This document shows positions 1-9,462 of a stretch of 64,000 nucleotides of DNA, piece after piece. Location: the NCBI GenBank assembly GCA_023151275.1, contig JAKLJI010000001.1:688220-752219 (forward strand), read 5' to 3'. The translations under genes were made by a program, and so were the position numbers. The DNA comes from Bacteroidia bacterium (lineage in GTDB: Bacteria > Bacteroidota > Bacteroidia > UKL13-3). Each line of letters opens with the position of its first letter. Position 1 is the first letter of the stretch. The notes below the pieces were generated by a model. It was given only the letters and a program-made list of their open reading frames with translations. It had not been told where the DNA came from and searched no databases.

Positions 1-3000
1 CAAGGGAGCATAGGTAAAGTTGGCCGTTGGTTGAATTCCCAAAGACTGAACATGTACTACACGTGTAAAGGTGTCTGAACAAAGGTTTGAATCAGTAACA
101 TACATCTTCACGGTATAGGTTCCATCCATTGGATAAACAAAACTTGGATTGCTTGAAGTTGAACTATCTGTTGAAACGGCAGGCACGCCAAAATCCCAAT
201 AAACACTATCTGTTCCTAAAGTATGATTATTGAATTGAATCAATCGGGTACAACCCAATGAATCGTATCCAAAGGCTGCTTCCACTTTAGGTGCAACATG
301 AATTGGCTTGGTTATAGTATCAAAACACATACCGTTGTTGCGAACAATCAAGGTTACATTATAATCGCCGGGACCAAATTCATGCGTGTAATCTGCAGTT
401 GAATTGGTACAATAGAAGCCATTGCCAAACTGCCATTCAAAATCGTTGGCAAACTCAGAGTTATTATGGAAGGTTATTGTTCCATCGCAATTGCGGGTGT
501 AATTAAAATCAGCAACTGGAGGTCCTGCATAAACAGTTTTTGTTACAGAGTCTTTGCATCCATAAAAGTTGGTTCCAACCAATTTTACCGAATAAGAACC
601 ACTTGTTGGGTAATTGTGCGATGTACTTGAATCGGTACTTGTATTTCCATCGCCAAACGACCATAGGTAATTAATAGATGGAGCATTTGCGCTGCTGGTA
701 TTGGTAAAGCTGAACAGATTACCTGGCAAACACTGAACCGGGTTGTTGATGCTGAAGTCGATTGTTGGAGGTGTTCCTAATAAAGCAACATTCAAGGTAT
801 TTGAGTAGTTGGATGTACAGCCCCCTGAATCAGTAACGGTAACTTTATAGGCGCCAACTGCATTCGCAATATAGGTTGATGTTGTTGCCAACGGAATTGC
901 TACACCATCTTTGTACCATTGGTAGGTATAATTAACTCCTGTTGTTGATGTCAAAATGGTTTGTCCTCCCGAACAGATACTTGTGTTTCCACTGATGCTT
1001 GTGGCGGCAACCGAACAACGGTATCCGGCATCCAAAGTTGGATTATGCCTGTTAACACCCGTATTTACAATAAGATTCATAGTGAAAACCGGACTAAATC
1101 CGCTTGCCTGATTGGCATCGCTATTTCCATTTACGCCTGCCGAAACATTTTGAGTTGTTAAGGTTTTAGTTGAATAATTCAACGGAAACTGAACCTGATA
1201 TTGAGCGCTTTCATCGATAATGAAATTGTAATAACCCGGATTTCCTGAACCATCATTGGCTGTAAGGGTTGAATCAATCAACTCCATACCGGAACCCATA
1301 TTTCTCCACAAATAAACTTTCAATCCGTTAATGCCGGAAGATGGACCATCGTTTTGCAAGCCATCTTTGTTGGTATCAACCCAAAGGTAGTTTCCAATAC
1401 TTCCCAAGGGGTAATAACCTGCATCTATAGTTGTGTTGTCTTTATCTACTCCAGTTCCTGAAGCATCAATGGTAACCAAACCGCTGGTGCCAGTTAAATC
1501 GGCATCGTTATTCCCATTGATTTGAGGCGCCTGATTGCTGGTAGTGGTAAGTAGGTAATTGTTGTAACCCGTTGGGAATTTCACATAGTATTTTCCACTG
1601 GCCAATTCAATGAATTTATAATAGCCGGGATTTCCATAAAAATCATTCGCCGAAACAGTTGAATCAAGCAATACATCATCACCCCCACCAATCGCATTAT
1701 CCGGACCTGCGCCATACAAATAAAGTTTCATGCCATTCAATCCAAGGCTTGCGGCTTCATCTTGCAGACCATTTTTGTTGGCATCAATCCAGACATAATT
1801 GCCCAATGAACCCAATACTGGCGTACAAGTAGTGCGCATTCCAACCATAATCGGTGTAGTTGGTAAGAGCTGTGAACTATTATCTGCCCTTGAAACCTGA
1901 TACATAATACTGTTATTCATGAGCAGGTTAACCGGAGTTCCAACAGGAGCGCGCATAGGCCAACTCAATACAATACTGTCCAATGCAGGTAATACAGCAG
2001 AACGTGTTACTTTAATGGCTTTTACAGTTGTAATATCCAAGGGTGGTGTACTTGTCCATACCGGATTTGTACAACCCGGAGGATTGCTTGCCGGCGTAAA
2101 ATCGGCAAAACATGGATTTGGCGTTGTTGTATAATAAACAGTCGAAGATGGATCGTTGATAGTAACAGGTCCTACCAAATTGGCAAACCATTGGGAACCG
2201 CGGTAATCACCAATGAATGGAAACACATCCACCATTACCAAATCTTTAGCAGCCACGTTACCCAGGTTTTTCAAGGTAATTTTATAATTCACCGGACCTG
2301 CTTCCTGAGCAATGGCAGTGGTTGGATAATACACATATTCTGGATCGCAACCGGTTTGTCCTTTGTAAGCGCGCAAAGCCACTGCACTAATTACAGACAC
2401 ATTTGCATTGTCGGTACCACCATTGAATAAACCATTATCGCTTTCCAACCAAGCTTTATTGGTAATTGAAGCCGGTGGTGTTCCAGGTGTGATAACGGCA
2501 TTGAAGCGAATTTTGTAGGTTTTTCCAGTTAGCAAAGTACCCAAGATATAGGTCAATACCTGACGATTGGAAGGGCTCAGCGTAGTAATTGTTGGCGTAA
2601 TAACCGAACCGGTATTGTCGATAAGGTAAAATGATGTTCCAGGCACATAAGTTAACCGTGCATCCAAGGTATCCGTAATTGTAACATTCGTTGAGTTTAC
2701 ATTACCGCCTAAATAGGTACTAAATTCATAATACACGGTATCACTTGCTCTTAAGCTGGAGCTTGAATTGCGAATGGACTTGCCCGTAAATCCAAATACG
2801 GGTTGGGCAATCATGATTTCGGCCGAACCATTACAAGCACTGTAGGCAGTTTGAACATTGTTAAAGAAGAATGAACCTGTAGAATTGTTTGTAACTACCG
2901 TTCCATCGTCACCCACGTTTGAAGGATTGTAAGTGGTTCCTTCTACAATTGGACTTCCATCTTTAGCACCTAATGCTGCCGTGCGTGAATCGCCGCAGTA

Positions 3001-4380
3001 ACTCAAATCTTGTGAGCCACCAATTGGCAAGGGTCCATGAATTTTAAATTTAACTTGAGTTACGTATTCACCCGGAGGCAAACTTACCGGAATATTCAGA
3101 GTACCTCCACTCATTGCGGCTATTGCACTCGAAAGATAAGTCCCTGCACTTGTGAATCCATTTAAATTGGTTGCATAAAACACCTCAATTGAAGCTTCAG
3201 CTATGGAATCAAATCCATCCACAACCGGACGAACCCGAATGGTAGAAAAATCGATGCTTTTATCTACAGTATAAATCAATTCCGCACTATCCACTTCTGT
3301 ATTGCCTGAATTGTACCAACCGTTGGAAAACCAGTTACAACTAGTGCCAGGAAGAATATGCTTGTTCATCCAATGGGCTGTTGCAGCAGTAATACCACCA
3401 CCATAACAGGATACTCCTGGACTAGGTGATTGAATGGAAAAACAAGCTTGTGCTGATTTACCAAATGCTGCTCGTGAACCTATGGGCAGAGCCGGACTCT
3501 CACCAAATAAGTTTATCTTGTTACATACATTATCCGAAACAGCAAAGGTTGGCGAAGTATAACGCACACTAATATATGCCGATGAAGAATAATTGGTTCG
3601 GAATGAATCTGCAAGCCAAGTCCAAGTTACGGTGCGCGTAAGTGCATTGTAAACCGGAGCTGTTGAACCCGAAAATCCTGTGGCTTCTACAAATTCAACA
3701 CCCAATGGTAATGTATCCACCAAAACAGGTTGATAGGTTATCAAGGATCCATTCGAAGGACTTGAACCGGATACATTAATGCGGTAAATGGTTAGATTAT
3801 CAATTGCACCGCCTGCTAGCTTTGTTTTTGAAATGTTATGCTGATTGGAAGCAGTTGCTGTTACATTTAAAATATTCGACAACACCGGACCTGTTCCCCC
3901 TCCAGGATTTAAATTATTATCGGCATCAATTGAAGCAAACAAATCCGGGGCATACCCATTGGGGGTGCTACCATTCAGGTAACGAAAACGGATTTGCAAC
4001 TGACCTGTACTTCCGGCCGGAATTGGATTTACAAAAGTTACAGTAATTGCATTCTGGCCACTGTTGTAAGTTACGCCGCTAACTTGTGATGGATCAAATT
4101 CAACTGAATTACTAAATGGACTTGTACTCGCCGGAACCAAATTCTCCGGAAGATTCAGGGTGGCAACTACATTCTGTCCATTCGTGGTAAAACTGGAAAC
4201 CTGGTAATTCAAGGTATAAATAAACGTTGAACCTGTTGAAACAGTAGATGGCGAAACTGAAGCCGATAGACCAAGCTCAACTTGGGCATTTAGGCCTCCG
4301 GCAATTACGCTTAGCAAAAAAGCCAGAGCTATTCTTGGGTTCACAAAAAATTTGCGAACACCGAAAAGTATACTTTTCAT
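1..4380 (-). CDS. Giant secreted modular adhesin-like protein (3' part outside window)
   Basis: An open frame runs leftwards from ATG 4380 to the window edge (1460 codons, no stop), so the C-terminus is missing. An N-terminal signal peptide (hydrophobic stretch ending in GGLNAQ, about residue 30) precedes DUF11-like beta-sandwich repeats. Near residues 855 and 990 are two SdrD-B-like modules, each with GNYVW followed by an EF-hand-like calcium loop (DANKNG, DTNKDG). An Ig-like segment follows at about 1120-1195 (SICSGG, YQWYKDG), then at least three PKD-like modules from about 1240 (WSFGDG, WQFGNG, YWDFG). This is the layout of large Bacteroidota surface proteins, which usually end in a type IX secretion sorting domain or a gliding-type C-terminal domain. 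That end is not visible here. porQ, 0.7 kb away, makes T9SS export plausible. Substrate or partner cannot be inferred. Confidence in the class is high; the exact function is unknown. Confidence 0.88.
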   Translation of the reverse strand, partial: MKSILFGVRKFFVNPRIALAFLLSVIAGGLNAQVELGLSASVSPSTVSTGSTFIYTLNYQVSSFTTNGQNVVATLNLPENLVPASTSPFSNSVEFDPSQVSGVTYNSGQNAITVTFVNPIPAGSTGQLQIRFRYLNGSTPNGYAPDLFASIDADNNLNPGGGTGPVLSNILNVTATASNQHNISKTKLAGGAIDNLTIYRINVSGSSPSNGSLITYQPVLVDTLPLGVEFVEATGFSGSTAPVYNALTRTVTWTWLADSFRTNYSSSAYISVRYTSPTFAVSDNVCNKINLFGESPALPIGSRAAFGKSAQACFSIQSPSPGVSCYGGGITAATAHWMNKHILPGTSCNWFSNGWYNSGNTEVDSAELIYTVDKSIDFSTIRVRPVVDGFDSIAEASIEVFYATNLNGFTSAGTYLSSAIAAMSGGTLNIPVSLPPGEYVTQVKFKIHGPLPIGGSQDLSYCGDSRTAALGAKDGSPIVEGTTYNPSNVGDDGTVVTNNSTGSFFFNNVQTAYSACNGSAEIMIAQPVFGFTGKSIRNSSSSLRASDTVYYEFSTYLGGNVNSTNVTITDTLDARLTYVPGTSFYLIDNTGSVITPTITTLSPSNRQVLTYILGTLLTGKTYKIRFNAVITPGTPPASITNKAWLESDNGLFNGGTDNANVSVISAVALRAYKGQTGCDPEYVYYPTTAIAQEAGPVNYKITLKNLGNVAAKDLVMVDVFPFIGDYRGSQWFANLVGPVTINDPSSTVYYTTTPNPCFADFTPASNPPGCTNPVWTSTPPLDITTVKAIKVTRSAVLPALDSIVLSWPMRAPVGTPVNLLMNNSIMYQVSRADNSSQLLPTTPIMVGMRTTCTPVLGSLGNYVWIDANKNGLQDEAASLGLNGMKLYLYGAGPDNAIGGGDDVLLDSTVSANDFYGNPGYYKFIELASGKYYVKFPTGYNNYLLTTTSNQAPQINGNNDADLTGTSGLVTIDASGTGVDKDNTTIDAGYYPLGSIGNYLWVDTNKDGLQNDGPSSGINGLKVYLWRNMGSGMELIDSTLTANDGSGNPGYYNFIIDESAQYQVQFPLNYSTKTLTTQNVSAGVNGNSDANQASGFSPVFTMNLIVNTGVNRHNPTLDAGYRCSVAATSISGNTSICSGGQTILTSTTGVNYTYQWYKDGVAIPLATTSTYIANAVGAYKVTVTDSGGCTSNYSNTLNVALLGTPPTIDFSINNPVQCLPGNLFSFTNTSSANAPSINYLWSFGDGNTSTDSSTSHNYPTSGSYSVKLVGTNFYGCKDSVTKTVYAGPPVADFNYTRNCDGTITFHNNSEFANDFEWQFGNGFYCTNSTADYTHEFGPGDYNVTLIVRNNGMCFDTITKPIHVAPKVEAAFGYDSLGCTRLIQFNNHTLGTDSVYWDFGVPAVSTDSSTSSNPSFVYPMDGTYTVKMYVTDSNLCSDTFTRVVHVQSLGIQPTANFTYAPL

Positions 4381-4405
4381 GTAAAAATTAGTCAATAGGT
4401 AAAAA

Positions 4406-4831
4406 TTAACAGCCCGAAACGGATGAGAATGTAAGCTTGCCTTCCTTGTTGAAGCGTAGAATGGCCTTACAGCTACCAGTTGAATTCAGGTAATAGAAGC
4501 AATTGGCATCCTGCTGAATTTGGTCGGGTTCGCCTAAAAGGAACACACATTCTTCTTGAGTGGTAGTATGGGCACCAATAAAATCTCCCTCGATTGATAG
4601 TTCAGAAACACCGGGTTGGTGAACTTTAAAAAGGGTTTGCAAATGCCTGAACTCCACAAGCCTGTCTGCTCCAACCAAAGTTTTAAACCGGTCGGAAATT
4701 AGTTTGTCGGAATCTTTCAAGCGCGGCTCCAACACATAGGATGGTTCGGCCGGTTTAAAGGATAATCCGAGCAACACTACCATAAAAAGAAACATTCCTT
4801 TTATGGAATGAAATGCTGTTAATTGACGCAT
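4406..4831 (-). CDS. Hypothetical exported protein
   Basis: A small protein of about 141 residues downstream of the adhesin start and read in the opposite direction to porQ. I chose the second ATG (4831) because it puts the hydrophobic segment (MFLFMVVLLGLSF) near the N-terminus; an ATG at 4867 adds 12 residues. The C-terminal half has the pattern LGEPD, YYL, Cys, and a hydrophobic strand followed by a short gkl turn. That recalls small lipoprotein-like SmpA/BamE folds, in which a GxPD turn is followed by a YYL strand, but the resemblance is too weak to assign a family. Function unknown. It is not obviously co-transcribed with the adhesin, whose start lies 26 nt beyond this gene's stop, although the same strand and short gap allow it. 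Confidence 0.6.
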   Translation of the reverse strand: MRQLTAFHSIKGMFLFMVVLLGLSFKPAEPSYVLEPRLKDSDKLISDRFKTLVGADRLVEFRHLQTLFKVHQPGVSELSIEGDFIGAHTTTQEECVFLLGEPDQIQQDANCFYYLNSTGSCKAILRFNKEGKLTFSSVSGC

Positions 4832-5103
4832 AAGAACACAATAAAGGTTATCACGAAGATGTCGCATTAGCGCCTAATTATTAACATCTTCTGCCAAGTT
4901 TTTGACCAGCTGAGGAATTAATAGGACTATTGGCTGCCAATCTGGTGTAAATAATTTCCTTCTGAAGGTTAATTATTACCTATAGTTTAAAATAATTCCC
5001 ATTTACCCCATCACATTTCTGCATTGTCTAACGATTTCCTACCTATCCTTTTCAGGCAGCAAAACGAAAAGTCCTGCACTTTCGTTATTTCCGCTCCATC
5101 TGT

Positions 5104-5111
5104 TATATTTG
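5104..5111 (+). promoter_or_regulatory. -7 box (TATATTTG) of porQ-cmk
   Basis: TATATTTG matches the Bacteroidota sigma-A -7 consensus TAnnTTTG exactly and lies 8 nt before the chosen porQ ATG (5120). I see no convincing -33 TTG at the usual distance. If used, the mRNA leader would be only a few bases long. Confidence 0.5.
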
Positions 5112-5119
5112 AAACGAAC

Positions 5120-6175
5120 ATGCGGAAATTCTTCCTTCCAATTTTTATTTTTTCGGCCCTTTCCTCCTTTGCACAGCTTGGTGGCTCAGGGGTTTACAAT
5201 TTCCTTTACCTGCAACCCTCTGCGCGAATTGCCGCATTAGGAGGAAATGCAATCAACAATCCATCAACCGACTTGCATTTGGCAGCGGTCAATCCTTCCT
5301 TATTGAATAAGAATTTTCACAACCAGGCAGCCTTTTCTTACGTGGGCTATTTGGCGGATATTGGAGCTGGATATGCAGGTTTTACCCGCCATTCTGATTC
5401 ACTCAACATGAGTTTTGCCGGCGGAATCCAATTTGTAAACTATGGTAATTTCAAACGCTGGGCGCCAGATGGCACCGATTTGGGCACCTTCTCAGCTGGA
5501 GAATATGCACTGCATGCCACAGCAGCAAGAACTTATAACCAATTTCAGGTTGGCGCATCAGTAAAACTCATTTATTCAAACCTCGAATCCTACAATTCAC
5601 TCGGTATTGCAAGTGATTTGGCTGCAACCTGGTTTTCAAAAAACCGACTCATGGTGCTTACGGCAGTGGCATCAAATGTGGGAACCCAAATAAAAACCTA
5701 TACCAATGCCACCCGTGAAGAGGTGCCCATGAATCTGCAACTGGGCTTTTCACGTAAGTTTGAACACAATCCGCTTCGCATCGGAATCGTTGCACAACAC
5801 CTTGAAAGTGCCGGAAAATTGCTCTACCAAATTCAAAACAGAAACAACAACAATATCGACCTCGAAACCGGTTTACCAATTCAAGAAGACTTCGGTTTCC
5901 TGCAACATGTGATGAGCCACATGATTATCAATACAGAAATTGTACTTAGTAAGAACTTCAATATTCGTGTTGGTTATAATCAACTGCGTAGAAGAGAACT
6001 TGCACTAACCGATAGAAAAGGACTAAGCGGCTACAGCTGGGGATTCGGTATCAAAATCAGTAAATTCCAAATTCACTACGGTAGCGGTTCTTACCTCATT
6101 GGAAGAAATACCAACCATTTTAGCATCGTCACCAACCTGAACGATTTCAACAAAAAATCCAAACAAAAACAATGA
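5120..6175 (+). CDS. porQ: Type IX secretion system protein PorQ
   Basis: About 351 residues, an outer-membrane beta-barrel-like protein of the PorQ family, a component of the type IX secretion and sorting machinery (in Porphyromonas linked to the PorU/V/Z attachment complex and A-LPS modification). The start ATG 5120 gives a clean signal peptide (MRKFF...SSFAQ); an upstream TTG in frame adds 32 non-signal residues and is rejected. After the signal come the family hallmarks GGSGVYNFL and the SARIAALGGNAI-like block, then repeated alternating hydrophobic strands and a terminal strand region. The stop overlaps the cmk start (ATGA), so the two genes are translationally coupled. Its presence implies the organism exports proteins by T9SS, and the large adhesin next door is a candidate substrate. 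Confidence 0.88.
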   Translation: MRKFFLPIFIFSALSSFAQLGGSGVYNFLYLQPSARIAALGGNAINNPSTDLHLAAVNPSLLNKNFHNQAAFSYVGYLADIGAGYAGFTRHSDSLNMSFAGGIQFVNYGNFKRWAPDGTDLGTFSAGEYALHATAARTYNQFQVGASVKLIYSNLESYNSLGIASDLAATWFSKNRLMVLTAVASNVGTQIKTYTNATREEVPMNLQLGFSRKFEHNPLRIGIVAQHLESAGKLLYQIQNRNNNNIDLETGLPIQEDFGFLQHVMSHMIINTEIVLSKNFNIRVGYNQLRRRELALTDRKGLSGYSWGFGIKISKFQIHYGSGSYLIGRNTNHFSIVTNLNDFNKKSKQKQ

Positions 6176-6849
6176 TTATTGCCATCGACGGATATTCATC
6201 CTGCGGAAAAAGTACATTAGCCAAACAGCTCGCCCGTGAACTGAATTACCGTTACGTGGACACCGGTGCCATGTACCGTTCGGTTACCTTGTACTTGCAA
6301 CGAAATCAAATCGACATTCATCATCCCGACCAGGTTGAACGTGCACTTTCAGATATTTCTATTCGCTTTGATATTGCTTCGGATGGACAGCAAATTACCT
6401 TGCTCAACTCCGAAAACGTTGAAAATGAAATCCGCGTAAATCCGCGCGTGGCTGGCTCTGTGAGCGATGTTGCTGCAATACCGGCTGTTCGTCGTTTTCT
6501 TGTTAAACAACAGCAGGAAATGGGTAAAGATGGCATGATAATTATGGATGGAAGAGACATTGGCACGGTAGTTTTCCCCCATGCCGAACTCAAACTTTTT
6601 GTAACCGCAAGCCCTGAAGTCCGCGCACAACGCCGCCTCGACGAATTGGTTGAAAAAGGCCAACATACCACCTTTGAAGAGGTATTGGCTAATCTTTCCA
6701 AACGCGACCATATTGATACCACCCGCGCAGATTCACCGCTGATGAAAGCGGAAGACGCCATCGAACTCGACAATTCCAACTTAACCCGCCAGGAGCAATT
6801 GGAGTTTGTTATGAAATTGGTTCGGGAACGCGCATCCGGAAAAGCCTAA
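6172..6849 (+). CDS. cmk: Cytidylate kinase
   Basis: 225 residues, the usual length. It phosphorylates CMP and dCMP to the diphosphates in pyrimidine nucleotide salvage and synthesis (cytosol). The P-loop GYSSCGKST lies at residues 7-15; YVDTGAMYR and the DGRDIGTVVFP block, both typical of Cmk, follow, then the LID-region arginines (VRAQRR, DELVEKG) and a C-terminal D-x-SNLT segment of the substrate-binding part. Its ATG overlaps the porQ stop by 4 nt (ATGA). A GC-rich structured repeat begins about 45 nt after its stop. Confidence 0.96.
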   Translation: MIIAIDGYSSCGKSTLAKQLARELNYRYVDTGAMYRSVTLYLQRNQIDIHHPDQVERALSDISIRFDIASDGQQITLLNSENVENEIRVNPRVAGSVSDVAAIPAVRRFLVKQQQEMGKDGMIIMDGRDIGTVVFPHAELKLFVTASPEVRAQRRLDELVEKGQHTTFEEVLANLSKRDHIDTTRADSPLMKAEDAIELDNSNLTRQEQLEFVMKLVRERASGKA

Positions 6850-6894
6850 ATTGGGCGTGCCTTTTGCCTAGGTAAAATTCTCTCATCATCACCA

Positions 6895-7065
6895 TTCGTT
6901 CCGGCAAAAGTCCGGTCATCCGCTCCTACTCCGCGTGCCGGCTTTTTGCGGCTGGTAGCGCCATGCAGGGGCTTCCTGCCGGTCGCCCTGCCTGCCGCAC
7001 AGCCGCTGCAATCCGCCACTGCGGGGTATCCACTCCTGCCCTCACGCAAGTTCTCTCCTCCCAAT
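6895..7065 (+). repeat. GC-rich structured intergenic repeat, copy A
   Basis: A GC-rich islet in an AT-rich surround, downstream of cmk. The core is a hairpin: stem GCAGGG (6965-6970), 15-nt loop GCTTCCTGCCGGTCG (6971-6985), stem CCCTGC (6986-6991), with an outer pair GCGGCTG/CAGCCGC around it. A downstream block GCGGGGTA...CTCCTGCCCTCACGCAAGTT is shared with the other copies. Three more copies occur at 29085-29265 (minus), 35590-35790 and 49815-50010. The rest of the gap, 7066-7421, is AT-rich and I see nothing in it. Confidence 0.8.
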
Positions 7066-7421
7066 CAATTGCTTCACAAAGCAAATCTCAACACATTCAA
7101 CCTTCATGCGGAGTACTAGTTTTTAGGCCTATCCAAAGTCCAATTCAATTATGCATTTGAACTTCGTAATAAGGCCCAATAGGCCAAAGAAATTAGGCTT
7201 TCACATGTAAGGCAATATGCACCGGATGATTAAGAGAAACTGAGTTTAAGCCCAATTTCACAGGCATTTTGGAATGCAATAGATAATCAAATACATATTC
7301 CATGTTCAACTCACCAGATATTACATTGCACTTGTCCAAGCGACAACCTTTCTCTCCAAATCACTTATTTTCCAAACAATATACTACATTGAATCCACTT
7401 AATTTCTAAAACATATTGGCA

Positions 7422-7925
7422 ATGAAAACCCTATTTATACCCCTTCTTCTGCTGCTTTTGGTCTCAAAAAATCAGGTTTGTGGTCAGGTTCCCGACGATT
7501 GTTACAAGGAACGTGACTTTCTTATCCTGTTCTCCTCAAAATCTTATGCCAGTGCATTGCAAGCAGCAAAAGCTGCATCTGCTAAATCGGGATTAGCACT
7601 GGATTTAAGAGGACTAAACCCGGTAAAGGATACAAACCTTGGTCTTTCCTTCCACCCCGATAGTTGCAAGTTGTATTATCCGGAAAGTTTACATTCCAAT
7701 ACTGGCAATTGCTACCTCCCACGAGGGGAATGGGAAGACGAACGATACATTAGCATTGAATATTCAAGTGGCTATCTAAGCTTTAGAAAAGGATACTACA
7801 TAGTAATGGCAGGCAGTGGCCCCAAAAACGATTTAAAACTAAAGGAATTACTTGACCGGGTAAAGCTTACAATTAAGGATGCCTATATCAAAACTAGCAA
7901 GGTCTTTATTTGCTGCATGGAATAA
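7422..7925 (+). CDS. Hypothetical secreted protein
   Basis: About 167 residues with a strong signal peptide (MKTLFIPLLLLLLVSKNQVCGQ, cleavage near VCGQ). I chose ATG 7422 over an in-frame TTG at 7416. The mature part contains six cysteines (DDCYKE, DSCKLYY, GNCYLPRG, FICCME) and a SxSYxSAxQAAKAAS helix near the N-terminus, recalling SPOR-like or sporulation-repeat modules in which a strand is followed by an Ala-rich helix, but the family is not recognisable to me. It is convergent with the next gene (24-nt gap). Function unknown. Confidence 0.6.
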   Translation: MKTLFIPLLLLLLVSKNQVCGQVPDDCYKERDFLILFSSKSYASALQAAKAASAKSGLALDLRGLNPVKDTNLGLSFHPDSCKLYYPESLHSNTGNCYLPRGEWEDERYISIEYSSGYLSFRKGYYIVMAGSGPKNDLKLKELLDRVKLTIKDAYIKTSKVFICCME

Positions 7926-7948
7926 CAATACCATGCAATAAATTTCCA

Positions 7949-8584
7949 TTATTCGTTTTCAGGAAATAGTTCAGGCGGCACAAAGCGAATCGTTGACTGA
8001 ATTCGAGGTGCAGGGCTTAAGGATTTCACCAAACCATATACCTCAGAATCCAATTGAAGTGTATCCAATTGGGTAGATAAAGGCTTTGCTTGATAATCTA
8101 ACAAGGACAGAAAAAGACTATGCAGTTGAAGTAGCGACTCATTTGCATAAGGCGGAATATAAACAACCGACTTCTCTTCTCCACAAGCATCCTTCCAGCT
8201 TAAGGAATACTGGAAACCACAATAAAGAGCAAATTCCTCATCGTTTTGAGGCCCTGTTTGGTTTGTCTTAAACACCATGGAATCTTGAAGCAATAGCTTC
8301 AAAACCTGCCAAAGGCTATCGTTTAATTCCAGTTGCTCATACTGCCGTGGAGCCAAATATTCCTGCCGTTTAACCCGAATGCAATTTCCAAACTCATTCC
8401 AGCGAATGGCAGATGACAAATAGAAACTTCTTCTCATGAACTCCTCCAAATTGAGGCTATCCTCCAATTCGGCGTTTTCATTGAGCCAATGACTTGATGC
8501 TGCCCAAGTGACTTGCTGCGCCTGCCTATTCTGGCATGCAAAAAGAACAAGCAGCATGAGGATTAGATTGAACTTCAAAGACAT
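7949..8584 (-). CDS. Hypothetical lipoprotein
   Basis: About 211 residues. Start ATG 8584 puts a lipoprotein signal directly at the N-terminus: MSLKFNLILMLLVLFAC, lipobox L-F-A-C. An upstream ATG adds five residues and is less likely. The mature region has no motif I recognise; it is a mix of acidic and aromatic segments (EEFALYCGFQYSLSW, VVYIPPYANES). It is probably tethered to a membrane facing the periplasm. It stands alone, convergent with the previous gene. Function unknown. Confidence 0.6.
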   Translation of the reverse strand: MSLKFNLILMLLVLFACQNRQAQQVTWAASSHWLNENAELEDSLNLEEFMRRSFYLSSAIRWNEFGNCIRVKRQEYLAPRQYEQLELNDSLWQVLKLLLQDSMVFKTNQTGPQNDEEFALYCGFQYSLSWKDACGEEKSVVYIPPYANESLLQLHSLFLSLLDYQAKPLSTQLDTLQLDSEVYGLVKSLSPAPRIQSTIRFVPPELFPENE

Positions 8585-8707
8585 TATCAATATAAGCAAA
8601 TTAACAACAAGGTGAAAAATTGGGCAACTCGTTAATGGGCTTGAATGAGCTTAATGGAGAGGTGTTTTTCAATTGTTGGGGCTTCTCCAAAATCTGATAC
8701 TTGTGTA

Positions 8708-9451
8708 TTATGTCAAGCTCAATAGCCAATTAATCAGCATACCCACGACAATCGAAAACGCATAACTTATCATAGTTCCTACCAATACGTATTCACTGCG
8801 AAGTCCTTCTTCTTTTTGGGCAAAACGAATAATGCTTTTCCCGGTTATCAAAAAACCAATGGCCTCGTATTTATTCAGGTAAACAAAGCTTAGAATTATG
8901 ATGCGTTCAAATATTCCTATAAGCTTCCCGCCTTGCTCTATTTTTTTATTGCTCGTGCCCTGAGTTGTTTTATCAATCCCCTTCAACACAAATTTCATAG
9001 CATAAGCCAATGGCCATGTCACCAAAACATAACCCAATAACAATAGGCTTATTGAATAGCTCATAGTTACCTTTACTACCGCATTCAATAAGTGAACCCA
9101 GATGCCTTCAAATGCAACCCAGATGAAAAGAACACTCAACAGGTGAACAAGTTGGTCACCGAAAAATAAGTATGTTTCTTTTCCTGATATTTTTCCTTGC
9201 AGGCTACATTTCATGCTATCAATTATCCAATGAATAAAGGCTATTGATAACGCAATTTTCAAAGAAAAGCTAAGTAGGAATGAAACAATGAATACAATAC
9301 CAATATGCAGCAACATCTGTTTAGAGAACCACTTTTTGTTGGCCACCATGGAATTGGTTTGAAACACAAAATCAGCGAGCAAATGGGAAAGCAATAACCG
9401 AACGAACAGACTTCCTTGCTCCTGGGTAAAAAAGACCAATTCAGTTTTCAT
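8708..9451 (-). CDS. DUF3307 membrane protein (SatD partner)
   Basis: About 247 residues with roughly six or seven membrane segments. The N-terminal block LLLSHLLADFVFQTN followed by KKW is the DUF3307 signature. I chose ATG 9451, which leaves a 12-nt gap after the SatD-family gene; a longer frame starting at 9517 would overlap that gene by 55 nt. DUF3307 and SatD-family genes recur as neighbours in Bacteroidota and Firmicutes, which suggests a sensor or regulator paired with a membrane protein. The substrate and role are not known. The hairpin-like sites upstream of the SatD gene would control both genes if they form one operon. Confidence 0.75.
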   Translation of the reverse strand: MKTELVFFTQEQGSLFVRLLLSHLLADFVFQTNSMVANKKWFSKQMLLHIGIVFIVSFLLSFSLKIALSIAFIHWIIDSMKCSLQGKISGKETYLFFGDQLVHLLSVLFIWVAFEGIWVHLLNAVVKVTMSYSISLLLLGYVLVTWPLAYAMKFVLKGIDKTTQGTSNKKIEQGGKLIGIFERIIILSFVYLNKYEAIGFLITGKSIIRFAQKEEGLRSEYVLVGTMISYAFSIVVGMLINWLLSLT

Positions 9452-9462
9452 CTTGACTGCAA

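Noticed and set aside
6846..7160. Short frames over the GC-rich elements (also at 29072-29434, 35519-35755 and 49837-50100)
   Set aside because: High GC keeps frames open by chance; similar peptides appear only because the DNA element is repeated, and hairpin pairing explains the conservation better.
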